Positions 14,737 through 26,942 of a stretch of DNA of 64,000 nt are shown in pieces. The notes beneath the pieces are model-generated. The model did no database searches. It was not told where the DNA came from and saw only the letters and a list, made by a program, of their open reading frames with translations. The stretch is taken from NCBI GenBank assembly GCA_907165065.1, contig OU015528.1, positions 22,041,015-22,105,014 on the forward strand, given 5' to 3'. The DNA comes from Caprimulgus europaeus (Eukaryota; Chordata; Aves; Caprimulgiformes; Caprimulgidae). Each line of letters starts with the position of its first letter. Positions within the stretch are counted from its first letter, which is position 1. A program made the position numbers and the translations under genes.

Positions 14737-14802
14737 TGCGCTTTGCAGATTTTAGCAGTATTCCTCTGGGATTTTTTTGTGTTGCATTCCTTAAAATGTG
14801 CA

Positions 14803-14826
14803 CTTATGATCCTAAAGGATCATAAG
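14803..14826. repeat. Perfect inverted repeat, 10-bp arms
   Basis: CTTATGATCC is followed by a 4-base TAAA loop and then GGATCATAAG, an exact 10-bp stem. It is too short for a pre-miRNA and has no neighbouring terminator context, so its function is unknown. Confidence 0.9.
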
Positions 14827-14962
14827 GATTTTCTCTGCCCAGTGCTATGCCTTTCAGAAAAGCATTTATTTTGTCTTGAGGATTGCTTTTAGGGACTCCC
14901 AGAGGATTACTGGCAATTCCTCTTCACTGCTATTAATTCTTGGGAATATTTTAATTTCCATT

Positions 14963-14993
14963 AAAAAAAAAAGAAAAAAAAAGAAAAAAAAAA
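14963..14993 (+). repeat. A-rich low-complexity run
   Basis: Ten, nine and ten A bases are separated by single G bases. No retroposed sequence is recognisable upstream, so this is not clearly a poly(A) tail. Confidence 0.9.
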
Positions 14994-17522
14994 TGTGTAA
15001 AGTGAGCATCTTTTAAAGGTGTGTTCCTAGACTGTAATGAATTAATACAGGGTCTGAGGCCTGCCTGAGGTCTAGCAAAACATCTGAATGGCTGGGCAGC
15101 TTTTGTGTCAAAAAAAAGAATTAGATTCAGAAGAAACTCCTAGCGAGGTAACTAGTAGAGCTATTAAAACTGAATTTTAAGGGAAATTTATTTTTTCAAA
15201 GCTAAACCAATTTAAATTAATAGTTTACCCAGAAATTAAAATTGAGAATGCTTCAGTTTCCCCAACAAGTGAACACATACTTAAGAGAGTGCAAGTAACA
15301 CAATTAATTTACTGCTAATAACAGTTTTTCTGAACACTTTATCAAAACCCTAGGTACAGTAAGTTTTTTTGAGTTTTATCTTTTAAGAACATAAGTGCTA
15401 TAAAAATTAAAAAGATATGATAAAACGGTGTCATTCAGAGGGAAAATTACCCAATCCCATCTGAACTCTGTGTCATAATACACTCTAATGCCTCATTATA
15501 TCATTAAATTATACTGTTTTTAACCACAAAAGCAGTAAAGATTCTACAAACTAGTCTTCTAGTTAGAAGGCTTTATTATAATATACAATTTATGAGTATA
15601 GTTGGGAATTTTCAAAGCACTGTATATATGAGTGTTTATACAGAACAAAACATGACTTTTATTAAAAAAGTTATATAACAAAATATTTACCATTGTCTTT
15701 GCATTTTCATATTCATATTATTATCTCAATTGTTTATGCTGTTTAAAAATGAGAAATTAAAAATCACTAAGGGTGAATGATATTTCCGACTGCTTCTATA
15801 TTTGAAAAAAATTCTTATGGTGCAGCAAATTGTAAGGAAAGACGACCTACTCCTATTTCCTGAGGTCTAGGTCCAGTTAAACATTCTCTGAGTCTCCTAC
15901 AGGACAGGGTTAGTACACCTAAGTAAGGCCTGTATGCAAATAGGTATCACATATGCATACCAAATAGTATTCATGTTGTACAGGATCCTGGAGGTTTATA
16001 CAATGGTCAATCTGTGTATAACTTTAAACTCATTAGAATGTTAGACATTTGGCCTCTGCATGGAGTCTTGATTTATGGCAATTCGGATGTTCTTTTTGAG
16101 AATTCAACTTAACTTAGTGGTTTTTTGATTTCTAATCTGTAATTTTTGAGCAGTGAAGTGGTGAGATGGTGGAGGTTCTTGGAAGTAATGTAACCCCTTT
16201 TCCTAAACATCTCATATTTTGCAGAGGCACAAACGTGGCAGGCAACACTAACCTTTTCCAGGAGAGAAGACTGCATAGTGTTTCCAGTCCTTTTTTGGCT
16301 CAGTGGATCAACTGCTTAGCAAGCCTTATAAATCATGGCATGACTCCTTCCTTTTGATGCTTCATGGAAAGCCTCTGCAATTTCCAAAAGTACTAGACAG
16401 TGAAGGGGCAGAGCAGCTACTTAGGGATTGCTTTTGGTAAGCAGGACTAAAAGTCATCCCATCTAATTTTCATCAAAGAAATGTTAAGTGTTCAGTCTAA
16501 CTTGGCATCTAGGCTTACTCTAGAGAGAGAAAAAAAAAAAGGGAAGAGGTAGAAAAACTCCTCCCAAGGTGAGTAACTTTATCCTCTGAAGTTTTAAAAC
16601 AGATGAAATTAATCATTTCCTATGTCCCCATTAAGGAGCCTAGATGGCGAGCTTAGACCACACATGAACTTTCAGCAAGATGAATGTAGTCTGGAAAAAG
16701 ATGAGAAGGATAAATAAAGCAGAGCTCAACTCTGTAGAAAAGGATAATGAATGGGCTTATGTAGTCAATGAACTTTCTCTGCTTTATGGCATCAGGACAC
16801 TTGAGCCATGGAGGAAGCATATGGTTTTCTAATAGGGACGGGACAAAGCAGAGAAGTCAGGAACGTGGAGGGAAAAATTTATGAGTGCAGCATGTGACAA
16901 AAAGAAAAGCTGAGGTTTTTACTTTGTCCACCAGACAAAGTCTATGGGGTATCAAAGGGGAGTTCCATGCCAGAAGAACCTCACAGGACCTTAGGCAGTC
17001 TGCAGACAGGAAAGAGTAGAAGAAAACAGATGATCTGATATATCTGGTGATATTTTCCTTGCTTGAAGTCTGCAGAAGGGGAACCCCCAGAGAGCTTTAG
17101 TCAGCCCACCACGTGAACTTCAGGGAGGAAATGTTCTCCTTTTATATTGTCAAACATTCCTTGTGAGCAAGTTACATTTTGCACTCAGAACACTATTTCT
17201 GACACAAAAAATCAGAGAAATTTTGCACTGTATCAGTTCAGATCCTCTGCCCTAGTTTTGGAGAAAACCCAGCCAATCACACATCTCCTCAGCTCTCATT
17301 TTGGAGGTGTTGGGGTGCTTTTCCTAATTTCAGGGTACAGAGGAGGTAAAAGTAAACCCCTGCACATTATTCAGAGAAACTTAAACTCTGTGGTAACTTA
17401 CCTCACTCTGTGAGAGTTTGTTAGTCATTACAAGACGCAATGAGCATGCAGAACATATAAAAAAGATTCATTCCTAGAAGCTGATACGGTCTCACAGGCT
17501 CCCACAGAGCTAGGATGGCTGT
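14994..17522. other. Unique AT-rich DNA, no gene seen
   Basis: No repeat family, exon or RNA gene is recognised. The 15.0-16.2 kb part is particularly AT-rich. Confidence 0.45.
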
Positions 17523-17650
17523 GTATTATCTCTGCTTTGCAGCAGGGATGCTCAGACAGGCAGCTCTTCAGGGACTTGAAAGTGACATAAGAAGCCAGCA
17601 GTAAAACTGTGCTGTAAGCTCTTGTGACTTTTGGCCTAATGCCCTACCCA
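17523..17650 (+). mobile_element. MIR SINE relic
   Basis: TATTATCTCTGCTTTGCAG corresponds to the MIR core block (TATTAT, then the 'tttACAGatg' motif). It is followed in order by a degraded 'gacttg' block and an end matching the MIR segment that finishes in TGCCCTACCCA. Divergence is high, as expected of an element inherited from early amniotes. It is probably a fossil tRNA-derived SINE with no own function. The family call is from memory. Confidence 0.5.
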
Positions 17651-17959
17651 CTTATTGCAATTTGTTTGGCTTAATTTGCTTGAGGCCCAAGTGAGGAAGT
17701 ACCAAAGCAGTTCTACTTCACGTAGACCTTTCACAAGGTGCTGCCTCCAGCTAGTTGTATGTAGAAGAGGATACGTGGTGCTGCAGCTGGCTGAGTTAAA
17801 AAGGGATGAAACAAGGCATCTCCTCTGGCCTGGATAGCTACTTATTTTTAAGATATTTGTGATATTGATGTTCTTCTATTTGATTCCTGTGCGTAAGCAA
17901 GAGGCTATAAGGGCTGCATGGTACTGTGAGTGGGAGACACCGCCCTATCTGGTGAGAGA

Positions 17960-18510
17960 GGGCAAGCAGAGCAGAAACGACTCTGCTCTCGCTGTCCTTG
18001 TGTCATCTTGCCACTCTTCTCTCCCCCATGCCAGCACAGCTTCCCTTGGCTGCTGTCCCTCACCCAGCAAGGGGACCAGAGCCTGTCCCACGCCATGGCA
18101 GAGGCAGAGAGGATGTCACAGCCCCCAGGTGCCCAGTGCAGCCCCCAGCATGTGGTAGGGCCCAGCAGCATGGCTGTTGGTCCCCAGGGCCACTTGCTGC
18201 TCCTCAGGCTGCTCACCCCATAGCTGGAGGCAGCAGGCAGAGACTGCCCTGGGTGCCCAGTTGTGATGAAGTGGGAGCTTGCTCCCCACCTCACCGTCAA
18301 GGTGAGGGTAAGGGAAGGCGGTGGGGCCGGCGCCTCCCCAGGCCTGGCCCAGCCCTGACGCAGAAGGGCGGCCCTGCCTCAGCACCAGGGCGGCTCTGAG
18401 CTGTCCCCTGGCACCGAAAATGGCCCAGGCCCCAGGCCTCGGCTCTGCCGGCTCACTTGCAAACCAGTGGCCAAGCGACAAGGCTGTATAAGCGGGAAGG
18501 TGTGGAAAAG
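17960..18510. other. GC-rich island
   Basis: A stretch of about 550 bp is clearly GC-richer than its flanks. CpG dinucleotides concentrate at about 18290-18490 (GGCCGGCGCC and several GGCGG-like motifs), and a TATA-like TGTATAAG sits at 18484-18491. Frames are open on both strands (131, 133 and 170 codons, overlapping), which is what low stop frequency in GC-rich DNA produces. No protein domain is recognisable in any frame. It could be a CpG-island promoter, a first exon of an unknown transcript, or a GC-rich repeat remnant. Confidence 0.55.
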
Positions 18511-19054
18511 TTTTAAACCTGTGAAAATTCAGGCTGATTCGTGAATCAATTGCCAGACACAAGCTGCTACAAATGACAGCAGTCAAGGACTTCTTGTAGG
18601 GCCAGATGCTCAGCTCCTGCTGATGCATGTGGGGACTGGAAAGCTGCTGTAATGGGGTCAGTAAAGATTTTCCCTGACATGGGAGAATCCCTTTGTTGCT
18701 TACATGTTAATGAAGAGAAAGCAAACAACAGAAAGATTTTAAAATATTTTACCCTATCCTTTTTACTTCAGTTTTGACTGCTCAGTTTTTGCTTCCCTTG
18801 ATCCCGTAATGTTGTTGTTTCTCCAGTGTTTTGGACAGCACTGATCATCTGTGCTGCAGAGAAAAATGTTTTGAGAGGAACAAGCATAAAATCAGACACT
18901 TGATTTTCTTTCCAAAAACAAACCCTGCACAATCCCTCCAAGATTCCTTTCATATAAAAGCAGAAAAAGCCCCTCAGCAGCCTTCTCGGCCAGCTCACGT
19001 TTAAAACTGCTGTTTTTCCACTGTAAAATTCTTTACAGCCTTTTGCACAAAATG

Positions 19055-19079
19055 AAAAAAAAAAAAAAAAAAAAAAAAA
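19055..19079 (+). repeat. Poly(A) run of 25
   Basis: Twenty-five consecutive A bases follow TTGCACAAAATG. The 300 bp upstream does not resemble a known SINE, LINE or processed gene, so retroposition is not shown. Confidence 0.95.
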
Positions 19080-21284
19080 GACAAGAAAGCCTGTTCCTGG
19101 TAGCAAATAGCATCTCATTTGAGTTCTGAAAACTTAAATACCTGAGTATCTGTAGCAATTACACAGTAACAAGAGCACCTGGCTTTGTTTCACCATTTCA
19201 TACATCGGTTCTGTGTCAGTGTTGGCAGAAGTGTGCCTTTTATTGTCACAGGAAATCCTGGTGGCTCTGCTGATGTGCCGTGAAATCACTGGAGGTTGTG
19301 GACCCCCAGTCAGTGTTTACCATTGTTCCAGGGATGCGTGCAAGCTGCAGAGTAAAAGGTCATTGAGAGTTTGTTTTTGGGTTTTTTTTTTTTGTTGTTT
19401 TAATCTCTAGGACAGTCACTGCTCATCCACACAGCACTAATGTTTTACCTGGTGCCCTGAGAGTCAGAAACATGCTGCTAGAGTGCTGCCAGTTGGAGAC
19501 CCACTGGCACGTTTTAGAAATCCTTATTGCGTCCCTGACAGCAAGAGACATACAGCCCTCTGCTGCACTGCTCCACTGTGGCAGCACTTACAGCTGAGGG
19601 AGTGTGAAGTCGGAAAGCCTCACAGAGCTTACTGCATTTTCAGAAAAAGCAAAGTATTGCAAGATTAGTTCTAGCTCAGCTTACCTGCTTTAAGAGGCGT
19701 TAAGAGATATATGACAGCTTTGTTTTCAGCCTCCTATGTTTTGTTGCAGGGGCCATTTTGGGGAGATGGGAAAGGCTTAAAATAGTATTTGTGATCATTC
19801 CAGATTTTGCTCTCATCTTACTTTAAAGACCCATTAAAGCTCAAATTAAGCAAGACTCCTGCTGTTAGCTCAGTCAACTGTCAATGGGTCTGTAGAACTG
19901 TTACACATCCTTTGAAAGTAATGGACTAACAGGAAAAAACCTGCTAAGGCTTCCCTTTTGATACCAAAGGATTTTTACTGTAAGGATTTTCGTTTGTTTT
20001 AAGGCTTTGATTGCTTAAATATTTTCAGAGAAGAAAGCATACATGATTCTTAATTGTTTCCTAAATTGGGAAGCTGCTATATCTTAAGCAGAGAATTAAA
20101 TTATTGTGTTCTTCTTGAGGATCTGTGTCTTGCTAATCTTCCAGATGAAATCAACTCAGGAAAGTCATTAATCATGATATCTTAATAATGCACACTTCAA
20201 AAGAAGTATGTACCCTTTCAGATTGCTAAAATACCGTCAGTGAAAGCAGAACGTAATGTGACCTGCTGGGGACATCTAGTGGAGAACAAGTAAGACGGTA
20301 AAAATCCACAACGGGAACGCTGCCCGCTGCCACCGGAAAATTGAAATCGGGACTCGCACGACCGAACAAAAGTTCACTCTATTTAACCTCTAAATTAAAT
20401 ATTTCTGGACAAAAGAAAACTGTGTCCTATTTCTAGAAGAACCAGCTATGCTTTTGTACTTGCCTTTAAATAATACATTATAATTAATTTAATTTCATTT
20501 TGCATGTGGGAGTCTATTTCATGTTTTTTCTATAATGTATTTATTTGGCAAGTATATTGTTTACATTTATTTCATATTCCTTGCCTGCAATAAAACAAAG
20601 GTAATACTTATTAAACAATAGTTGCCAACTATTTTATTAATTTTGAGATGTTTAGGTGGAAGGTGCTAAAAGTGATATGTACAAGTACCTCAAATATTCC
20701 TTTCCTGTCAGAATTAAAACTGTCAATGCAGATGATTTGTAACACTAATATTACCAGTGTTATTACATTTAATCTTTGACTTTTTGTATATGACCTTACA
20801 ACTCAACTGCCTTTTGGAGCTGTACTGTCATATTAGGGAGCAAAATGCTTACTTTGACTATTCTCAGTGCAGATTCAGAATCCTGAGTCCTTGTCAGGAA
20901 TAAGTTCAAATCTCCAGGAAGTGTTGTACTGACTTGCATGGGCTCCAGTGAGACTACTATACCTTGAAATTGATCAATTGAAGGAGCCCGCAGGTTTTAG
21001 AAACTACTTGGAAGTAGTATCAAAGCAATTACCTGCCATTATGATTACAGACAGGACAAATAATATTTAATGCACACAGCAACCATCTTCCCATCTATCT
21101 TCACTTACATACCCACAGTTTACTTACAAAACCACACAGGTGTGTACATGCAGGCTTGTAATATGCCAAATCACTGCTTATGGGACCAGCCTGAGACTGA
21201 TTTCGGGAGCCAAAGACAAAGAGAACCACCTAGTCCCAAGAAAGTCTTCAGACTAGAAAGCATGTGAGGGCAGGTGTTATGGTA
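19080..21284. other. Unique DNA with a small CpG-bearing patch
   Basis: Nothing gene-like is seen. About 20230-20365 contains several CpGs (ACCGTCAG, GACGG, AACGGGAACGC, ATCGGGACTCGCACGACCG) in otherwise CpG-poor AT-rich DNA, with a CTCF-like core inside it. Confidence 0.45.
20269..20282 (-). promoter_or_regulatory. Possible CTCF-like motif
   Basis: The core GACATCTAGTGG differs by one base from GCCATCTAGTGG, a common reverse-strand form of the CTCF core. It lies at the edge of a CpG-bearing patch. Candidate only. Confidence 0.25.
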
Positions 21285-21376
21285 TAATCATAGAATCACA
21301 GAATGGTTTGTTTTGGAAGGGACCTTTAAATATGATTTAGTTCCAACTCCCCTGGTGTGGGCAGCAACATCATGCT
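21285..21376 (-). mobile_element. CR1 LINE, short 3' end fragment
   Basis: This is the antisense 3' end of a CR1. It has AATCATAGAATCACAGAATG (the reverse complement of the CR1 octamer tail), then the conserved TTGGAAGGGACC block and 'agttccaac'. Homology fades after about 90 bp, so this is a severely 5'-truncated copy, typical of CR1. It has no coding capacity. Confidence 0.85.
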
Positions 21377-23039
21377 TAAGTGTAGCTAAGTGGAGCTATG
21401 CCAAGGCCCCTATGCATAGGGAAGTAAGACACCACCAATACTCTTTGATTTACATTTTTGTTGGTGAACGGCAGTTACATTTTTGGGCTAACAGCAGCAA
21501 CAGGTTCAGACAGGGACATTGAGTAGTGCCTCTGTAAAGAAGCAGAAAAGTGGAGCTTGTGGTTGTCTTTGGGTGATGACCAAGGTCAGACTTTTTAACT
21601 CTTATATGAGTTACTGGGGAAACTGCCCATGAAATTTGAGACATTGTGAAGGTAGAGGCTGAACAAGCTGTTCAGTCTATAGCACTCCTCTGCTAGTGTT
21701 ACTGGGACTCAACACTAATACATATTTGTGAAAACAGAAAGACCTAAATTCTCACTCTAGGACTGACAAGATTTTAGACAAACTGCATGGTGCATTTTTC
21801 CTGATAGAAGATTGTTATTTAAGTGTTATTGCCCTCTAGATTCAGTTTCAGCATCTGGTGAACCAGCTCCTTGAGGAGAATGAAGGGATTTGCCTAATGA
21901 TATATTAATAGCATATTATTTCTATCTGAGCAAAAGAAGAGTATAATCTGTGGGGATAAGGATGGGTTGGATCACCTTCAAAATAAGGTACTGACTGCAA
22001 AAACTGAAAAATATAAAGTGGAATTATTAAGACTGGTTTATTAGTGTGACACCCAGTCAGTCATATAAAGCCACATGTAACATAAGCAGGACCTACTGAG
22101 AGTTGGTGCAGACTCCAAAAGCATGCCTGATCCTCTTTAAAACATTGGACTTGTATGGGAGATCTATGCCCTGTTGAAATTTGGTTGGTTAGGTAACAAA
22201 AAAGCCAATATTTTCTTAACTCATTGATGTGAAAAGTCCTTGCATGGCACTTAGAGTAGTACAACATAAAAATTCAGGACTAGTAAGTACAGATTTTGAC
22301 TAAACTTCTGGAAACTTCTCAGTCACGAATTTGTCAAAAAGTACTGTGCTGATGTAGAGTGCTGTTAGGGCAGGAGGATAAACAATTCTGTACTTGGGAT
22401 AATAAGAAAATCTTGCTTGCCAAGAAAGTTACTTGTAACTGTTGAAAAAGAGGGCCCAGAAATTTTTGATTCATTCAAAGATGGGTAGTCTGACAATATT
22501 TTTGTCCAGACACTAATCTTTTGCCTTCTGTTCTGTTTAAAACACTCACTTCAAATATTTTAGCTGTGTGATTTGAAAAAGCTGGCTATTGCTACTGCAA
22601 GTTTCTTCATGTTTCTCATGTCATAAAGTGTTTTTGGAGATGCTGAAAAGATTTTGGAAGAATAAATGAAACAGCAGCCTAATTAAATAATGAAATCTTG
22701 ATATAATAGAGTCAAGGTAAGGTAATAAGTACAGAACAATACTGGGAAGATTGACTAGGTAGTGTTTTGGGGCTTTTTCAGCTCTGCCATTCTCTTTATC
22801 AAAGCTGCTCCTAAAAACCTCCAATGACACTTTCCAAGTAGCCTATTCAAATACTGAAATATCTTCATCCTTTTAAGGTTCTTATTGGTAGTAAACTTTA
22901 ATCCTTTTAGTTTTCATCAGATCTACAGAGAGCATAAAGAACAGTGGATGTCATACTACGTATAAAACCCTTCCCTGTATTGAAAAAATATTCCAAATTT
23001 TCCTCTGTATATATTTTTTTTTAATTAAACCAGAACATT
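21377..23039. other. Unique AT-rich DNA, no gene seen
   Basis: No repeat family or exon is recognised. The short open frames show nothing beyond chance. Confidence 0.45.
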
Positions 23040-25065
23040 ATTTTAACATACCTTGCAGGTAATATTTTCTAATCTTTTACATTCTTATTATTGACTGGAC
23101 TGTCTCCAGAAAGAGAGGTAACCTCTGTATTATATTGCAGTGCCTGAAAGTGGACACTGCACTCTAGGTGACAAAGATAATTATGAAGATAATATGAATA
23201 TGGTTTGGGGACGGGAGCAACTCTCTTATGAGGAAAGGCTGAGAGACCTGGGTCTGTTTAGCCTGGAGAAGAGAAGGCTGAGAGGGGATCCTATCAATGC
23301 TTATAAGTAACTAAAGGACAGTTGCCAAAAGGATGGGGCCAGACTCTTTTCAGTGATGGCCAGCAACAGGACAAGGGGCAATGGGCACAAACTGGAACAC
23401 AGGAAGTTCCATCTGAAGGTGAGGAAAAACTTATTTACATTGAGGGTGACAGAGCTCTGGAACAGGCTGCCCAGAGAGGTTGTGGAGTCTCCTTCTCTGC
23501 AGATGTTCAAAACCCACCTGGATGCATTCCTGTGCAACTTGCTGTAGGTGAACCTGCTTTGGCAGGGGGGTTGGACTAGATGGTCTCCAGAGGTCCCTTC
23601 CAACCCCTACCATTCTGTCATTTTGTGATTCTGTGACATCTCTCCTATGCTGAACAGCTCTCAAGTCTTGTATGTGAAGCTCCTCAAAATATAACCTGGA
23701 ATGTCCTTTTGCAAGAGTATGACATTCTTTACTTAATTTGACTGTCTGATTCACTGAAAGCCCAAAGCCTTTTTTTCAGTATTGCTGACTAGTTAGCTAT
23801 TCCCCTGTTGTACTTATGCATTTGAATGTGCCTTACTAAGCACTTTACTTAGCATTTATTGAATTTTATCATGTTGATTTCAGCCATGTCTTTCGTTTAT
23901 TAACATTACTTATAATTTAAATCCTATTCCAATGAGTTTTTGCAACCTGTTCCAGTTTGAACTTCTCTGCAAATGTTACAAATATACTCTCTAGTCAGTC
24001 ATCCAAGGTCTTGAGAAACATACTGAATGCAGCCTATGCAGACAATGGATGTCTGCAGCCTGTCACTTGGTATCTTCTGATAGTCAGACAGATAATTTTT
24101 GATAACTACCTTGTGAGTGCTTTCTTTTTCCTGGGTAGTTACACACCTATTTAATGATGTTTATCTATTTGTACTCTGTATTTGTGTCTCTTGATAACAA
24201 GAATGATATTTAAAACAGTGTCAGTAGCCTTTCTAAGTGCAGTGTATATCCATTATCTGATCAAATCTCACCCTTTGTGAGTGCTGAAGCAACTAACTCT
24301 TCAGCCTTTACTATCTGCTGTTCTCTTTCTTTCCTTGTTAAGCCATACACATCCTTTTCATTGCTGTCTTCCCATTTCTAAAATATTTTTCTTGTTGCAC
24401 TTTATGTTTCTTGTTAGATGAAACTCATATTCACTTTGATCTATGCTGCATCTTATTCCTTTATAGTCTCTTTTACATCTATATCTGTAGGTACCTTGTT
24501 CCTGCTTTTGTATTTATATTTATATTTTTCTGCTTTCCTTTTTCTTTTCCTGGCTCTTAAAGAGCTTTTGATGAAGCCATATTGGTCTCTTACTATGCTC
24601 CATATGTTTCCTTTGCATCACGACAGTCTGCCATTGTATCTTTAATATACTCCCTTTCAGTAACTGTGAACTTTCTTGCAGTCCTTTTTTCCTTAGAATA
24701 TCTTCCCAAGAGACCCTACCTTCCAGTTCGCTCAGTTTGATGAAGTCTGCTTTTTTGAACTCCGTTGTCCTTATTCTGCTGCTCTCATTCCTCCCTTTCT
24801 TTAGATTTGTGAACTCTATAGTTTTGTAATCACTTTCACCAAAATTACCTTCTACCTCCAGCTTCTCAACCAGATCCTCCCTATTAGTCAGAATCAGTTC
24901 TAAAACAGCTGCAAGCTTCTCAGTACCTTCCATCTTCCTAAAAGAAAGTTGTCCTCAGCATGTTCTGAAAGCCTACTGGACTTTCTTAATCCTGACATTA
25001 TTTTCCCACACATCTGTGTATGATTCAAGTCTCCTGTTAATAAAAGTAAGGGGGCACCTTTTGAA
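23040..25065 (-). mobile_element. Ancient CR1-like LINE, ORF2 relic
   Basis: Read on the minus strand, successive pieces match CR1 ORF2 in the right order. At 25065-24930 is the end of the endonuclease ('GDLNH' where CR1 has GDFNH). At 24933-24520 is a 137-codon open frame containing LELILTNREDL and SWEDIL...GLQESSQL, which is the endonuclease-RT linker. At 24060-23950 is the RT palm region, with 'VTFAEKFKLEQVA' where CR1 has the FADDTKLGGVA motif. At 23880-23760 is the NMIKFNKC...HKYNRG block. At 23200-23085 is the C-terminal THLEYCVQF-like block. Stops and frameshifts are frequent. About 150 codons of RT core appear to be missing between linker and palm. A younger CR1 on the opposite strand interrupts it at 23212-23636. 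The element is dead. Residue matches are from memory of the family. Confidence 0.75.
23212..23636 (+). mobile_element. CR1 LINE, 5'-truncated, inserted in an older CR1
   Basis: This is the plus-strand 3' end of CR1. It starts near GGAGCAACTCTCTTATGAGG (the 'glEqLSYEERLREL' region of ORF2) and runs through the ORF2 C-terminus. That part is open at 23353-23547, with [21 protein letters not shown]-like and [14 protein letters not shown] motifs and a stop after CNLL. After a short 3' UTR containing GGACTAGATGGTCTCCAGAGG it ends in degenerate octamers (ATTCTGTC, ATTTTGTG, ATTCTGTG). It is much less diverged than the minus-strand CR1 on both sides, so it inserted later. It encodes only the extreme C-terminus and cannot be active. 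Confidence 0.93.
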
Positions 25066-25084
25066 TGTTTCTATTAGTTGCAAA

Positions 25085-25170
25085 GACTCTCAAAAACAAA
25101 AAGAAAAAACCCAACAAACCAAACAAACCACAAAACCCCCAAACACCCAAAACACCACCAAACTCCACTC
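25085..25170 (+). repeat. A/C-rich low-complexity tract
   Basis: The + strand is almost free of G and T, with AAACC-, ACACC- and CCCCC-type blocks, and lies just beyond the 5' edge of the ancient CR1. The complementary strand carries short G runs, but they are too irregular to assert a G-quadruplex. Confidence 0.75.
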
Positions 25171-26176
25171 TTCTGTGTCCTTCTGATGAGGTTATTTCTA
25201 GCAAGTCCCTGTTATGACATTGCCTTCATTTTTTTTCCTTTTTACCTTTTCCTTGAGATGCTCAATGCGCCTCTCGCCTCTTCTGACAGTTGAGCAAGGA
25301 TCTACATTTTTATGTACAGTGCGGAATCTTCTTTTTCTGCCAAGCCTGTATTTCATAAACAAAGTGTACTCCTTTATCCCAGTGGTTAGAGAAAATAACA
25401 TGGAAATATGACCATTACACAGCAGTCATAGGCAGCTGCTTAGTCCAGGTGGGAGTATTTCTGTCTCACATTGAAAAGCTACCCTAGTTCTAGGGAACTA
25501 GAAGACTTCAGAAACACCCTTAGGTTTTTCATAACATTGCCTGTGATATTTCATCTGAATAAAAGGTTTTTACAAGTTTGAGGCTTAATAAAGTTGGAAA
25601 ATTAATTTATTGAGCAAAATACCTTTAACAATCTACACCATACACAATCACAGTGAAAAATCCTACCTTAAACCTAGAGCTAACTAGTATTAACTAGCCA
25701 GAAGACCATATAATAAAAAGAGATTCTAATATAAACACCAGACCTCAGGGGAGGGAGATGGTAGTTTTCCAGCAGAACAGGTTTGATTTTTTTTTCCTTT
25801 CAAAGTTCCAGCCTATTTCTATTGCAGTAGACCCTCTTTACCTGTGAGTATATTTATTTGCAAAGCTACAGAAATCTTCATAAAATTGATATATCTCTCT
25901 AACCTGTCTAGTGGTTATTTGGATTACCGGGGTTATGAACAAGCCAGACCAGTCCACTGACATCACCCTTCCCAACACTGAAAGACTTTTTTATGTTTTC
26001 ATGATGGAAAATACAGCCTCTCCCTGTCCGGTAAATAGTTTTAATCCAAACAACAACTGATGCCAGCTACAAGGCTTCCCTGGGGTATTTCCATGATTGT
26101 GGAAACTAATTCAGAATATTTATCTTTGTCCCAGAAGTTGTTCCTAGTGTCTTTGATTCACCTGCACTGAAAAAAA
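25171..26176. other. Unique DNA between two CR1 relics
   Basis: No gene or repeat is recognised. Short frames (25214-25411 + and 25198-25401 -) overlap each other and look like chance. Confidence 0.4.
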
Positions 26177-26564
26177 CACAGAATCACTGAGTGGTTGAAG
26201 GACCTCTGGAGATCACCTAGTCCACCTTCCCTGCTCAGAACAGAGTCAGCTACAGCACATTGCCCATGCCCACATCCAGTTGGCTTTTGAATATCTCCAA
26301 GGATGGTCATTCCACAACCTCCCCAGGCAACTTACTCCAGTGTTTGAACAGTGAAGAAGTTTTTTCTTATGTTCAATTGGAATTTCCTGTATTTCAGTTT
26401 GTTTCCACTATCTCTTGGGCCTGTCCCTGGGCACCACAAAGAGTCTGGCTTTATCTTCTTTACTCCCTGCACCTAGTCATTTACAGGCTGATCAGTCCCG
26501 GCCCTCTCAGTCTCTCCACGTAGCTCAGATGCTCCATCTGTTTAACATCTTCATGGTCTTCTGC

Positions 26565-26569
26565 TGTAC
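26565..26569. repeat. Left target-site duplication TGTAC
   Basis: TGTAC precedes the LTR that begins TGTGTTGGG at 26570. The same five bases follow the LTR end at 28301-28305. A 5-bp duplication fits ERVL/ERVK-type integrases. Confidence 0.92.
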
Positions 26570-26942
26570 TGTGTTGGGTCTGGCTGAGATGGAGTTAATT
26601 TTCCCCATAGCAGCCCTCAGAGTGCTGTGTTTTGTAAAGGTGTTGATAACACACCAGTGTTTTGGTTCCTGCTGAGCAGTGCTAGCACAGCATCAAGGCT
26701 GGCTGTCCAACATTTCTCCCTTTCCTTCTCTCCCCACCCCCCCAGCAGGCTGGGGGTGGAGAAGGTCTTGGGATGGGAAATAGCCAGGACAGCTGACCCA
26801 AACTGACCAAAGGGATATTCCATACCATATGATATCTGCTCAGAAAGAAAAGCATGGCGAATGCAGGGGCGGGGGGAGGTCATTTGCTATTTACAAATTT
26901 TGTCCTCCGGAGTAACTGCTACATGTACCGAAAGCCCTGCTT

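Noticed and set aside
17905..18628. Overlapping open frames of 97-170 codons on both strands in the GC island
   Set aside because: Several frames are open at once on both strands, as GC-rich composition predicts, and none shows a domain or consistent splice context.
19055..19079. Poly(A) run as the tail of a processed pseudogene or SINE
   Set aside because: No recognisable retroposed sequence or target-site duplication lies upstream. The same applies to the T run at 38252-38277.
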